Shown here: piece after piece, positions 46,115 to 54,912 of the stretch | How the letters are laid out: each line of letters begins with the position of its first letter | Position numbering within the stretch: the stretch's first letter is position 1 | NCBI GenBank assembly: GCA_903938815.1 | Contig: CAJAES010000026.1 | Location: 1-64,000, forward strand | Length of the DNA: 64,000 nt | DNA from: an uncultured beta proteobacterium | GTDB taxonomy: Bacteria > Pseudomonadota > Gammaproteobacteria > Burkholderiales > Burkholderiaceae_C | Direction: 5' to 3' | Translations under genes and position numbers: made by a program | The notes under the pieces: generated by a model | What the model was told of the DNA's origin: nothing | Seen by the model: the letters and a program-made list of their open reading frames with translations, nothing else | Database searches by the model: none

Positions 46115-47101
46115 TCAGCCCCAGAGGCCCACCGATGGCAACGGCACCCGCGCACCGTCGTACACCATGGCCTGCGGGCGGTCGCGCGCCAGCAGCAGCG
46201 GCGAGTCCAGGTCCGCGAGCAGGCAGTGCTGGGCCACCAGGACGGCGGGCGCCATCGCCAGCGAGGTGCCGCCCATGCTGCCGACCATCGTGGCCAGCCC
46301 CAGTTCGCGCGCCCGGCGGCACATGGCCAGCGCCTCGGTCAGGCCGCCGCACTTGTCGAGCTTGATGTTGACCATCTGGTAGCGGCCGGCCAGACCAGGC
46401 AGCGAGGCGGCGTCGGTGCATGATTCGTCCGCCGCCAGCGGGATCGGCGAGCGCAGGCCGTCGAGCAACATGTCCTGGCCGAGCGGCAGGGGCTGCTCGA
46501 TCAGCTCGACCCCTGCGGCGTGCAGAGGCGGTATCAGTTCCATCAGCAGTTCGCGGGTCCAGGACTGGTTGGCGTCGATCACCAGGCGCGCCGTCGGGTG
46601 CTCCTCGCGCACCATCCTCACTGTGTCCAGGTGACGGCACGCGTCGGCCTTGAGCTTGAGCAGCGGCAGGTGGCGAGCCGCCCGGATCCAGCGCCGCACG
46701 TCGGCTTCGGACCCGAGGCCGATGGTGAAGGCGGTGGTGACCGGATCCACCCTGCCCAGGCCGGCCCACTGCCAGGCGCGGAGTCCCGACTGCCGGGCGC
46801 GCAGGTCCCACAGCGCGCAGTCCAGCGCGTTGCGAGCGCCCCCAGGGGGCAGCCAACGCGACAGGTCGGCGAAGCTCAGGTCCGCGCGCAGCCGGGGCCG
46901 GAGGGCGTCGATCTGAGCGCCCATCGAGACCGTTGTCTCGCCGACGTACGACACGCCTGCCGCCTCGCCGCGCCCAACGCTCCCCGCGCCGTCGGAGAGT
47001 TCCACCAGCAGCGTGTCGAGGTGCGTGAGCACGCCCCGCGAGATCTCAAGCGGCTCGACCAGCGGCCAGCGCTCGGGGGTCCAGGCGCAGGTCATCGTCA
47101 T
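46115..47101 (-). CDS. Dipeptide epimerase (enolase superfamily)
   Basis: A 328-residue member of the muconate-lactonizing subgroup of the enolase superfamily, closest in pattern to L-Ala-D/L-Glu epimerases. The KxK base is LKLKAD (K149, K151). Metal ligands are D176 (DANQ), E202 (IEQPL) and D225 (ADES), and the second base is K250 in NIKLDKCGG. Such enzymes flip the stereochemistry of the second residue of dipeptides, often from peptidoglycan or D-amino-acid peptides. The start overlaps the stop of the M81 peptidase gene by four bases, so this is the last gene of the operon. The exact dipeptide cannot be told. Confidence 0.88.
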   Translation of the reverse strand: MTMTCAWTPERWPLVEPLEISRGVLTHLDTLLVELSDGAGSVGRGEAAGVSYVGETTVSMGAQIDALRPRLRADLSFADLSRWLPPGGARNALDCALWDLRARQSGLRAWQWAGLGRVDPVTTAFTIGLGSEADVRRWIRAARHLPLLKLKADACRHLDTVRMVREEHPTARLVIDANQSWTRELLMELIPPLHAAGVELIEQPLPLGQDMLLDGLRSPIPLAADESCTDAASLPGLAGRYQMVNIKLDKCGGLTEALAMCRRARELGLATMVGSMGGTSLAMAPAVLVAQHCLLADLDSPLLLARDRPQAMVYDGARVPLPSVGLWG

Positions 47102-48591
47102 CGCGCCGCCTCGGGGGGTTTGACCCAGGCCGAGGCGGCACGGGGGTGCGCCTGGCGCGGCCAGTAGTCCAGGTTCCTGACGCGATAGGGAATGGCCGCG
47201 AAATCCGGGTTCACGGCGCCCGCGGTCGAGACATAGGCGATGGCCCGGGCCAGCGGCGCGAAGGCGGTGTGGAAGTGCTGCATGGACTTCACCACGATCA
47301 GCCGCTTGTCGTCCAGCGTCAGGCCCAGGCCGGTGTAGGCGTCGGTGCCGCAGACCTGGCTGCGCACGGAGACCAGGACGAGGTGCAGTCCGTGGGCGGC
47401 CTCCACCCAGACGCTGCGCCCCAGGCTGCAGCGCGCGCCGAGCATGACCTGGGAATGGTCATCGACAACGGAGCGCACGGTCACGCGCAGGTCCACGGGG
47501 TCGCCAGACTGCGGCCCACACTTGCCGCCCACGCGCAGGTCGATCCGGGCGCCCACCCCGGCGTCGGCGCAGATGCGCACCGCACCCAGGTCCCAGAAGG
47601 CGCCGACGATCGTCGGGCCCACGGGCCGGTCGACGAGGCGGCGCAGGATGAAGGTGCTGTCGCCCGAGGCGCCGGCCCCGGGGTTGTCGGCCACGTCGGC
47701 CCAGACCACCGGCCCCTGCGGGAACGCTGTCAACGCATCCAGGGCCGCGTCGACATCGACGACCGGGGCTCCGATGCGCTCGCGAAGCGCCCAGAACTCC
47801 GCGGCCAGTTGGTCGGCCAGGGCCTGGGCCCGCCCGGGGTCGTTATCGGTCAGGACCCAGACCCTGGCCCCCGCCTCGGCCACGTCGCCCCAAGGGAAGC
47901 CGTGGCCCAGCGAGACCGAGAGCACGCCATCGACGCCCTCCAGGGACTTCATGCGCCGCACAAAGCCCTGCATCGGCTCGCGGGTGGTGTGCCACAGGCC
48001 CACCATGGCGCAGTCGCGCGCCGCCGTGACCGGGCGCACACGGGCGGCCGCAGTGTCGACCAGGAGGCCGTAGACCTCGCGCGAGCAGTCGTCGATGTCG
48101 GTGTGGGGGTAGGACTTGAACGCGATGCAGACATCGGCCGCCGCCTGCATCGCAGGCGTGAAGTGGCAGTGCAGGTCGAGCACGACACCCACCGGGATGC
48201 CGGGGCCGACGATCACGCGCACCGCCTGCAGCAACTCTCCCTCGCAGTCCTCATGCCCCTCGGCCACCATCGCGCCATGCAGCAGCAACTGCACCGCCGC
48301 CACGGGAAGGGCTTTGCGCAGGTCCTCCAGCAGTTGGTCACGCAGCGTTTCGTAGACGGTCCGGACGATGGGCCCGCCCGGCTCGGCGAAGGCACACAGA
48401 CCCTCCACGACTTCGTGCCCGTCGGCCTCCATCGTCTGGCGCATGAAGCGCAGATAGGCGCCGGTTCCCAGAGGCGCCTTCGCGCTGGCGTCGCCCCGGT
48501 ACAGGCCGTGCTGCTCGAACCCGGCCCAGCCGGTGGGCGCCGCGGCAAAGGTGTTGGTCTCGCAGGCGAACTCGCCGATGAAGATGCGCAT
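47098..48591 (-). CDS. M81 family metallopeptidase (MlrC type)
   Basis: A 497-residue enzyme of the M81/MlrC family; the founding member finishes the breakdown of linearised microcystin. The opening MRIFIGEFACETNTFA is typical. The zinc site reads LDLHCH (D139, H141) with a further histidine 22 residues later in YPHTD (H163). The C-terminal half has the ADNPGAGASGDSTFIL motif. The start at 48591 gives the standard N-terminus; the longer frame to 48687 would overlap the upstream gene. It is four bases from the serine hydrolase and overlaps the epimerase, so the three are surely one operon. The native substrate is unknown. Confidence 0.9.
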   Translation of the reverse strand: MRIFIGEFACETNTFAAAPTGWAGFEQHGLYRGDASAKAPLGTGAYLRFMRQTMEADGHEVVEGLCAFAEPGGPIVRTVYETLRDQLLEDLRKALPVAAVQLLLHGAMVAEGHEDCEGELLQAVRVIVGPGIPVGVVLDLHCHFTPAMQAAADVCIAFKSYPHTDIDDCSREVYGLLVDTAAARVRPVTAARDCAMVGLWHTTREPMQGFVRRMKSLEGVDGVLSVSLGHGFPWGDVAEAGARVWVLTDNDPGRAQALADQLAAEFWALRERIGAPVVDVDAALDALTAFPQGPVVWADVADNPGAGASGDSTFILRRLVDRPVGPTIVGAFWDLGAVRICADAGVGARIDLRVGGKCGPQSGDPVDLRVTVRSVVDDHSQVMLGARCSLGRSVWVEAAHGLHLVLVSVRSQVCGTDAYTGLGLTLDDKRLIVVKSMQHFHTAFAPLARAIAYVSTAGAVNPDFAAIPYRVRNLDYWPRQAHPRAASAWVKPPEAAR

Positions 48592-48595
48592 GGGG

Positions 48596-50296
48596 TCAAC
48601 CGTTGTCGCGGCCCGCGCCGCCCAGGCGCGCGAACCAGAGCTGGCGCGTGCGCGAGGTCTGGAGATGGAAGCCCCGGACTGCACCACCTTCTCGATGCAC
48701 GTCCAGCAAGCCCTTCATCGGCGGACCGGGCAGATCGAGCATCTCCCAGGCGAAGACATCCGCGTCCAAGGCCTGCAGCTGGTACCGGACTGCCGGGGCA
48801 TCGCCCTGGACGCGCATGGTCAGGGTCTCGCCGTCCAGAGTGACCTCGGCGTCGACGGCGAGATCAGCCGAACGGTAGCGACCCGCCAGGGCCACCCCGG
48901 CGATGCGGTTCGGCGGCGGCGGTTCCGGCAGCTTGTCCAGCAGCCGCAGGTTGCCGCCGAGCTTGACGGCCAAGCTCTCGGGCGCCGCATCACCGGCCGC
49001 AGGCAGGTCCGTGGTGGCGCATTCGATGGGCATCGCGGCCATGTCCTCGAAGCCGAGCCGGATCGACTCGCCGGTGTCGTGCAGCGGCACCGGCATCAGG
49101 TTGCACGCCGTCAGGGCCAGTTGCCCGGCCTGGTCGGAGAACTCGATCACCATCCGGGATGCCCGGTCGCGGTAGCGCGCGCCCACCAGCGGCCTGAAGC
49201 GCTCGGCGGGCACCTTGCGGCCTTCGGGGCCCAGGACCTCGGGGCCCAGCACCCGTTCGATGATGCGGTAGGCGAGATCCATCGGGTTCAGCGGGGCGCC
49301 GTTGAGCATCATGACGATGTCCAGTTCGTGCGCTGGCACCGTCAGCATCTGGGAGCAGCCGCCGATGACGCCGCCCGCGTGGTGAACGACCTCGACACCG
49401 CGATGATCGTGCCGCATCAGGCCCAGGGCATAGGGAATGGGCAGGCCGTTGCGCAGCCGCGTGGTCTGCAGCATCTGCCGCCAGGTCGATGCACTGCCCA
49501 CGACCGTGGGTCGGCGCAGGTGGGCGAGCCACTTCAGCATGTCGTCCACCGTCGACACCATCGCGCCCTCGCCGCGGGTTTCGCGCGTGGGGAAGATGCC
49601 GCGCTCGTAGCCGCCCCCCGGCCGGGGCAGATGCAGCGTCGCGAGGCCGCGGTGCAGGGTCAGGTCGTCGGGCAGAGACTCCGTGTCGTGCATCCCCATG
49701 GGCTCGAAGATGCGCTCCCGCAGCACGCGCTCGAAGGCCATCCCGGCCGTGCGGGCAATGACCTCGGACAGGAGCTGGTAGCCCCCGTTGCAGTAGAGGA
49801 TGTCCTCGCCGGGCGCGAAGTTGAGCGAGGACTGCCTCAGCTGGTTGCGCAGGACGTCGCCGACCGGGCGCACCGCCAGGCCGCCGGCCAGCAGGTGGAG
49901 GTCCAGGTAGCAGCGCACGCCGCTGGTGTGCGTCATCAGTTGGCGCAGCGTGGGGTCCGCGCCGAGATCGGGCAATTCGGGCAGGTGGTCGCGGACGGGT
50001 GCATCGATGTCGAGCAGGCCGTCTTCGGCCAGCAGCAGGGCCGCCAGGCAGGTGAAGTGCTTGGTGGTGGAGCCGATGCGCATGCGCGTGGCCGGGGTGT
50101 TGGACACACCGAGCGCCACGCAAGCCATGCCGTACCCGCGCCTGAACAGGACGCGGCCGCGGTGCGAGACGCCGACCACCAGGCCGGGCGCGTCGCTGCG
50201 GTTGACGGACTCGAACAGGGCTTCGAAGGCGCCGGGGGCAAGGCGCCCGGCGGCGGCCGCCTGGCTGGGGTCGGTCACAGGGTGCTCCGGTTGCAT
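48596..50296 (-). CDS. Beta-lactamase-family serine hydrolase (MlrB-like)
   Basis: A 566-residue serine hydrolase of the beta-lactamase/D-aminopeptidase family (class C fold). The active site is S76-x-x-K79 in GSTTKHF, with the YCN triad (168-170) and HAGG replacing the usual KTG motif. The region after about residue 400 is a beta domain like that of D-aminopeptidase-type proteins. There is no signal peptide, so it probably works in the cytoplasm. The ATG at 50296 has no Shine-Dalgarno; a GTG at 50278 has GGAG at a good distance and may be the true start. MlrB, which cleaves linear microcystin, belongs to this superfamily. It lies between the MFS and M81 genes. Confidence 0.87.
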   Translation of the reverse strand: MQPEHPVTDPSQAAAAGRLAPGAFEALFESVNRSDAPGLVVGVSHRGRVLFRRGYGMACVALGVSNTPATRMRIGSTTKHFTCLAALLLAEDGLLDIDAPVRDHLPELPDLGADPTLRQLMTHTSGVRCYLDLHLLAGGLAVRPVGDVLRNQLRQSSLNFAPGEDILYCNGGYQLLSEVIARTAGMAFERVLRERIFEPMGMHDTESLPDDLTLHRGLATLHLPRPGGGYERGIFPTRETRGEGAMVSTVDDMLKWLAHLRRPTVVGSASTWRQMLQTTRLRNGLPIPYALGLMRHDHRGVEVVHHAGGVIGGCSQMLTVPAHELDIVMMLNGAPLNPMDLAYRIIERVLGPEVLGPEGRKVPAERFRPLVGARYRDRASRMVIEFSDQAGQLALTACNLMPVPLHDTGESIRLGFEDMAAMPIECATTDLPAAGDAAPESLAVKLGGNLRLLDKLPEPPPPNRIAGVALAGRYRSADLAVDAEVTLDGETLTMRVQGDAPAVRYQLQALDADVFAWEMLDLPGPPMKGLLDVHREGGAVRGFHLQTSRTRQLWFARLGGAGRDNG

Positions 50297-50319
50297 GCTG
50301 GGTTCAAGGGATGGCCTGG

Positions 50320-51693
50320 CTACACCCGGGTACCCGGCGTCAAAGCCGCCGCATCGGCGGCCACACTTCGGACGGTCAGTACGAAGGGGGACTCGGCCGT
50401 TCGCATCAGGGCGGCACCGGCGGCCATCGCGAACGCGCTGACCAGGGACACCGACCAGAGCAGGCTGGCCGGCGTCGAGGCCCGGAAATCGGACATCAGC
50501 CCGACGAGCGGCGGGCTGATCGACGCCATCGAAACCGACACCAGGCCGCCGACGGCGATGAGGCGGGAACGGATCACGGACGGCGTCATGTCCTGCAGCA
50601 TCGTGGGTGCCAGCACGCTGGCGGCGATGAGCGAGGCCACTTGCAGGGCGAAAAAGATGTACAGGTGTGCTGGCTGCGACGCGGCCGGCATGCACAGGGA
50701 GACGCCAGCGGCGAGGAACAGCCCCCAGCTTGTGATGCGCACCGGCGTGGCCGGGCCATGGCGCACCGCCAGACGCCGGACGGCCCAGAACGCGCCGCCG
50801 GCGCCGACCGCCGTGCCAGCCAGGTAGGCCAGCCCGATGCCCTGCCCGACTTCTGCCGGGGTGGCACCGAAACTGCGTGCGGCAACCACGGGCAACCAGT
50901 TGGACACCGCCGCCAGCCCCAGGCCTGCCAAGCCTGCACCTCCGAACATGCCCAGGACGGTGCGGCGGTGCCGGCTCAGGTAAGGCCAGGCGCGCGGACC
51001 CGGACCCTGCGCAACCCCGGTCGGGCCGGCGGGTTGTACCCGGCGCACGCGGATCAGCAGGATCAGCAGGGCCACCAGCGGTCCCGGCAGAGCGACGCAG
51101 AGAAAGGCCAGGCGCCAGGACTCCAGCTGACTGGCGGCCGGCGGCATCAGCGCGCGCAGGGTTCCGAGACCCTCCACCAGCGCGCCGCTGAGCGCGATGC
51201 CCAGCCCGGCGCCCAGGATCGCGGCCAGCGTGTAGATGCCGTTGGCGAGGGCCCGGCGACGGTCGGACACGATGTCCGGGATCAAACCGTAGACGATGGG
51301 CGTCAGGCCGGCTGCGCCGATGCCCAGCGCCACTGCAGCCAGGAAGAGCGAGCCGAAGTCCTGGGCCAGGCCGCAGGCTGCGGTGGCCGCCGTCCACACC
51401 AGGACGCAGAGCGCCAGCACACGGCGGCGGCCGAACCGGTCGGCGAGCCAGCCGACAGGAACCGCCGCGAGGCCGGCGAACAAAGTAACGCCCAGTCCTT
51501 GCAGCATCCCCACCTGGGTGTCGCTCAGGCCAAGCGACTGCCGCATCGGCTCGGCCAGCAGCACCAGGATCTGACGGTCCATGGCGGCCAAAACGGCGGC
51601 GGTGATCAGTACGCCCAGCCCAAAGGCTGCCGCCAGACCCGCTCGCAGGCCACGACCCCGGGGCACCATCTGCGTCTCCCGTTGCAGCCTCAT
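50320..51693 (-). CDS. MFS transporter (Spinster-like type)
   Basis: A 457-residue inner-membrane transporter with 12 predicted helices. The MDRQILVLLAEPMRQSLGLSDTQVG segment after helix 1 and the WLADRFGRRRVL loop between helices 2 and 3 are MFS signatures; the first is common in Spinster-like members. AGAAGG Shine-Dalgarno lies 8 bases before the ATG. The TonB receptor stops 13 bases upstream and the serine hydrolase starts 23 bases downstream. By position it should take the receptor's cargo, or products of it, across the inner membrane. Confidence 0.88.
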   Translation of the reverse strand: MRLQRETQMVPRGRGLRAGLAAAFGLGVLITAAVLAAMDRQILVLLAEPMRQSLGLSDTQVGMLQGLGVTLFAGLAAVPVGWLADRFGRRRVLALCVLVWTAATAACGLAQDFGSLFLAAVALGIGAAGLTPIVYGLIPDIVSDRRRALANGIYTLAAILGAGLGIALSGALVEGLGTLRALMPPAASQLESWRLAFLCVALPGPLVALLILLIRVRRVQPAGPTGVAQGPGPRAWPYLSRHRRTVLGMFGGAGLAGLGLAAVSNWLPVVAARSFGATPAEVGQGIGLAYLAGTAVGAGGAFWAVRRLAVRHGPATPVRITSWGLFLAAGVSLCMPAASQPAHLYIFFALQVASLIAASVLAPTMLQDMTPSVIRSRLIAVGGLVSVSMASISPPLVGLMSDFRASTPASLLWSVSLVSAFAMAAGAALMRTAESPFVLTVRSVAADAAALTPGTRV

Positions 51694-51706
51694 GGGGTCA
51701 GCCTTC

Positions 51707-54157
51707 TCAGAAAGGCACGGTCACCGTGGCTCCGAAGGTGCGCGGCTGCGCATTCGAGACCCAGACCGGGCCGCCCAATGCGCTGACCGAGGCGCTGGCC
51801 GAGAGCTGGGCGCGCTCGTCCAGCAGGTTGCGCAGGTACAGCTCCACGCTCACCTTTGACAGGCTGAGGCCGGCGCGCAGGTCCAGCAGCGAGTACGCGG
51901 GAAGAACGTGATTCGGCACCTTGGCGCTGTCGACGAACCCCGAATTGCGCTCGCCAACATGACGCAGCGTCGACCCGAGGTAAGCCGGCTGCCCCCAGAG
52001 GCTGAGGTCATGCTGCGCATCGAGCGAGGCGGAGAACCTGGCACTGTTGGGCAGACGGGCACCGGCCAACGCATCCAGGCCCACGGCGTCCGCACTCAGG
52101 CGCGCATCAGTCAACGCACCGCCCAGGGTCCAGGTCCAGTTGCGCGCCGGGCGCCAGACGGACGAGAGCTCCAGGCCCTGGAGGTGGGCGCGGCCCGCGC
52201 TGACGATCACGTTGACCCCGTTGACCGGCGTGTACTGCTGGATGTTCTTCCACCGGATATCGAACAGGGCCGCCGAGATCGTGAGTGTCTTGGCGAGCAG
52301 TTCGGCCCGGTAGCCTGCCTCGTTGCTCACGAGGGTGTCGGGCGCGTAGGTGTTGGGAGCCACCGGCAGACCGGTCACCGGGTCGCGCAGCACCGGGTTC
52401 GGGCCGCCCGGCCGGTAGGCCGAAGCCGAACGCAGGTAAACGCTCTGGCCTGGGGCCAGGACGTAGCGTCCCGTCAACAGGTAGGTGGTGGTGGTGTCCG
52501 TGGAGTCGTCGGCCAGGGTCTGCTTGCCGCCGACGAGCGGGCCATCGGTGTCCACGCTGGTGCGCTGGCGGTTGACTGCCACGCGCAGACCACCCGTCAC
52601 CGAGAGCCGCTCGGAGAACTTCCAGGTCGCGTTGCCGAAGGCCGCCTGCTCCAGGTACCGGCTGGACAGGCTCACCGTGGCCAGGTTCGGCCCAGGTGCA
52701 CCGCCCGCTACTGTCGTGGGCACGCCCTGCACGTTGGTGCCCTGCTCTTCGTTGTAGTAGTAGCCCAGCAGCCAGTCGAACTGCTGCCCGCCGAGCGAGG
52801 TCAGACGCAGCTCCTGGGTCTTCTTGCGGCCGTCGATGCGGACATCCGCCGCGGCGCTCTCGACGGCGATGCCGAACATCGCCAGCAGGGGCACGTAGGC
52901 CGAGCTGAAGTCGTTCTTGACGCTCGAGCGCACACGCTGGCTGGACGTGACCGAGTTCAGGCGGGCCCAGCCGAGGTCGGCCTCGATTTCGGCGGAGAGA
53001 ATCCCGACCTTGGACTCATAGGGCTCGCGGACCTGCAGGCGGCGCTGCAGGTCGCCCTCCGTGAGCTGGCCCGTCCCGGCGACGTGGTCGACATAGTCGA
53101 CGCCTTCGCGCTGGATGTCCTGAGCGGTGGCAGTCAGCCGCACGCGCAGCTTGTTGTTCGGGGTCAGCAGCAGCGAGGCCCGCTGGCCGCTGGTGTGCCC
53201 GGAATCGATATCGCGCGCCTGGACGCCGCCCAGCGTGTCGATCAACCCGCCGGTCCGATCCTTGAACACCGAAACGCGCAGACCGGCCACATCCTGGCTG
53301 AGCGGCACGTTGACGACCCCGGCCACCGTGGAGCCGGCGCCGCCCTGGCGCGTGGACGAGGCACCGAGCTGGACCTTGCCCGAGAACTCGTAGGTGTCCG
53401 GATCGTTGGTCACGTACTTGAGCACACCGCCCATCGCGCTCGCGCCGTACAAGGTGCCCTGCGGCCCCCTCAGCAGTTCGATCTGGCGCAGGTCGAGCAG
53501 CCCGAGATCCAGCGCGCGGATCGCTCCGTTCAGGAAGGGGACGCTCGAACCCATGGCCACGTCGTCCACGTACACCCCGACGGTCGCGGAGGTGTCGTTT
53601 CCGGTCGTGATCCCGCGGATCGAGATGGATCCGATGCCGGCACCGCCCCAGCTGTTGAGATCGACGCCAGGCTCACGCGAGATGTAGTCTTTCAGCGACC
53701 GGGCGCCGGCACGGCTGAGGCTCTCGGGCGACAGCACGCCGACCTGCATCGGGACCTCCTGGGCCGGCTCGCGGCGGCGGTTGGCCGTCACCACGACAAC
53801 GCTCGACGGGTTCGTCACCTCCTCGCTGCGCGGCCGCCGTGACGCGGCGAAGATCACCACGGCACCCGACGCATCGCGCCGCACCGACAGCGAACTGCCC
53901 AGGATCAGCGCCTGCAGCGCCTCCTCAGCGGGCATGGAGCGCTTCAGGCCCGAGGTGACGAGTCCGCGGACGTCGTCGACCTTGTAGACCAGCTGCACAC
54001 CGGACTGCGCCGCGTAGGCGTCCAGCGCGGCCTTCATGTCCCCAGCGGGAATGTCGAAGCTGCGGGGCTGCGCCCAGGCGCCCGCGCACAGCACGAAGGC
54101 GCACAGGCCGTACGTACCCTGGCGGGTGATGCGCTTGATGAGATTTCTGGCATTCAT
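51707..54157 (-). CDS. TonB-dependent receptor with signalling (STN) domain
   Basis: An 816-residue outer-membrane receptor. Signal peptide (cleaved near residue 29), then an STN signalling domain (FDIPAGDMKAALDAYAAQSGVQLVYKVDD, about 31-105), a plug with ISIRGI and a LLRGPQGTLYGASAMGG segment, and a 22-strand barrel ending in phenylalanine (VTVPF). A TonB box is not certain. The STN domain means it signals through FecR to the ECF sigma factor encoded divergently. The start at 54157 has GGAGGT 9 bases upstream; the longer frame to 54226 runs through the promoter. Its company of peptide-degrading enzymes suggests a peptide ligand instead of iron, though this is inference. Confidence 0.93.
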   Translation of the reverse strand: MNARNLIKRITRQGTYGLCAFVLCAGAWAQPRSFDIPAGDMKAALDAYAAQSGVQLVYKVDDVRGLVTSGLKRSMPAEEALQALILGSSLSVRRDASGAVVIFAASRRPRSEEVTNPSSVVVVTANRRREPAQEVPMQVGVLSPESLSRAGARSLKDYISREPGVDLNSWGGAGIGSISIRGITTGNDTSATVGVYVDDVAMGSSVPFLNGAIRALDLGLLDLRQIELLRGPQGTLYGASAMGGVLKYVTNDPDTYEFSGKVQLGASSTRQGGAGSTVAGVVNVPLSQDVAGLRVSVFKDRTGGLIDTLGGVQARDIDSGHTSGQRASLLLTPNNKLRVRLTATAQDIQREGVDYVDHVAGTGQLTEGDLQRRLQVREPYESKVGILSAEIEADLGWARLNSVTSSQRVRSSVKNDFSSAYVPLLAMFGIAVESAAADVRIDGRKKTQELRLTSLGGQQFDWLLGYYYNEEQGTNVQGVPTTVAGGAPGPNLATVSLSSRYLEQAAFGNATWKFSERLSVTGGLRVAVNRQRTSVDTDGPLVGGKQTLADDSTDTTTTYLLTGRYVLAPGQSVYLRSASAYRPGGPNPVLRDPVTGLPVAPNTYAPDTLVSNEAGYRAELLAKTLTISAALFDIRWKNIQQYTPVNGVNVIVSAGRAHLQGLELSSVWRPARNWTWTLGGALTDARLSADAVGLDALAGARLPNSARFSASLDAQHDLSLWGQPAYLGSTLRHVGERNSGFVDSAKVPNHVLPAYSLLDLRAGLSLSKVSVELYLRNLLDERAQLSASASVSALGGPVWVSNAQPRTFGATVTVPF

Positions 54158-54197
54158 GGTCACCGACCTCCCGATGTGTTGACGTCCCTCAATGCAG

Positions 54198-54205
54198 TAG
54201 ACGAA
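54198..54205 (-). promoter_or_regulatory. Candidate ECF -10 element for the receptor operon
   Basis: TTCGTCTA on the minus strand, 40 bases before the receptor start, with CCGGAATCC about 9 bases further upstream. The same octamer precedes the sigma gene on the other strand. CGTC is a common -10 core for FecI-type sigma factors. Confidence 0.5.
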
Positions 54206-54291
54206 GCAGGCGCGGGATTCCGGCATGGATCAGGGTTTGTGCGGATCCGCCGCAGGCTGGTCGCCGGCGCGTACCGTATCCGCCCGACTCG

Positions 54292-54299
54292 TTCGTCTA
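54292..54299 (+). promoter_or_regulatory. Candidate ECF -10 element for the sigma-fecR pair
   Basis: TTCGTCTA, 25 bases before the TTG start of the sigma gene, with CCGTATCC about 10 bases upstream. It matches the element before the receptor, so the sigma factor may control both units. It also overlaps TAATAT (54298-54303), a possible sigma-70 -10. Confidence 0.5.
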
Positions 54300-54324
54300 A
54301 TATGGAACGGACACAGGAGACGGT

Positions 54325-54912
54325 TTGAGCCGAGATGAGCTCGACGCGTGGTTCCTCGAAGAGGTGCTGCCGCTGGAAGGCATGCTGGAGCGCTACCTGC
54401 GCCGCAACTGGCGGGACGCCGACGAGGTCCCGGACCTGCGGCAGGAGGTCTACGTCCGCGTGTACGACAGCTGTGCCGTCACCCGGCCCAGTTCGGCCCA
54501 GGCGTTCGTGCTGTCCACCGCGCGCAACCTGCTGATCGACCGTGTCCGGCGCGCCCAGGTCGTTTCCATCGAGACCTTTGCCGACATCGAGACCATGAGC
54601 TTCACGATCGACGAACTGAGCCCCGAACGGCATATCAGCGGTCGCAGCGAACTGCGGCTGCTGCAGGTGGCGCTCGACCTGCTGCCCCGCCGCTGCCGCG
54701 AGGTGGTGGAGCTGCGAAAGATCGAGGGGCTGTCGCAGCGCGAGGTGGCATCGCAGTTGGGGATCGCCGAGGACACCGTGCAGAAGCAGGTGGCCAAGGG
54801 CATCCGGTCGCTGGCCCAGGCACTGCTCACGGGCGGCAACCCGGTGGCCGAGGGCGACGCGGCGCGCCGGGGCCGGTCACCGGCACAGCGAAACCGGGAG
54901 GGGGGCACGTGA
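54325..54912 (+). CDS. ECF sigma factor (FecI type)
   Basis: A 195-residue sigma-70 family factor with region 2 (LERYLRRNWRDADEVPDLRQEVYVRVYD, about residues 20-47) and region 4 (LQVALDLLPRRCREVVELRKIEGLSQREVASQLGIAEDTVQKQV, about residues 111-154). The start is TTG at 54325, with AGGAG five bases upstream. A rare start codon may keep its level low. The stop overlaps the GTG start of fecR, the usual FecI-FecR coupling. It should be released when the receptor binds its ligand, then transcribe the receptor operon. Confidence 0.9.
   Translation: MSRDELDAWFLEEVLPLEGMLERYLRRNWRDADEVPDLRQEVYVRVYDSCAVTRPSSAQAFVLSTARNLLIDRVRRAQVVSIETFADIETMSFTIDELSPERHISGRSELRLLQVALDLLPRRCREVVELRKIEGLSQREVASQLGIAEDTVQKQVAKGIRSLAQALLTGGNPVAEGDAARRGRSPAQRNREGGT

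Noticed and set aside
46115..54157. A complete microcystin-degradation cluster
   Set aside because: No mlrA-like membrane protease is present in the window, and family membership does not fix the substrate. I call it mlr-like only.
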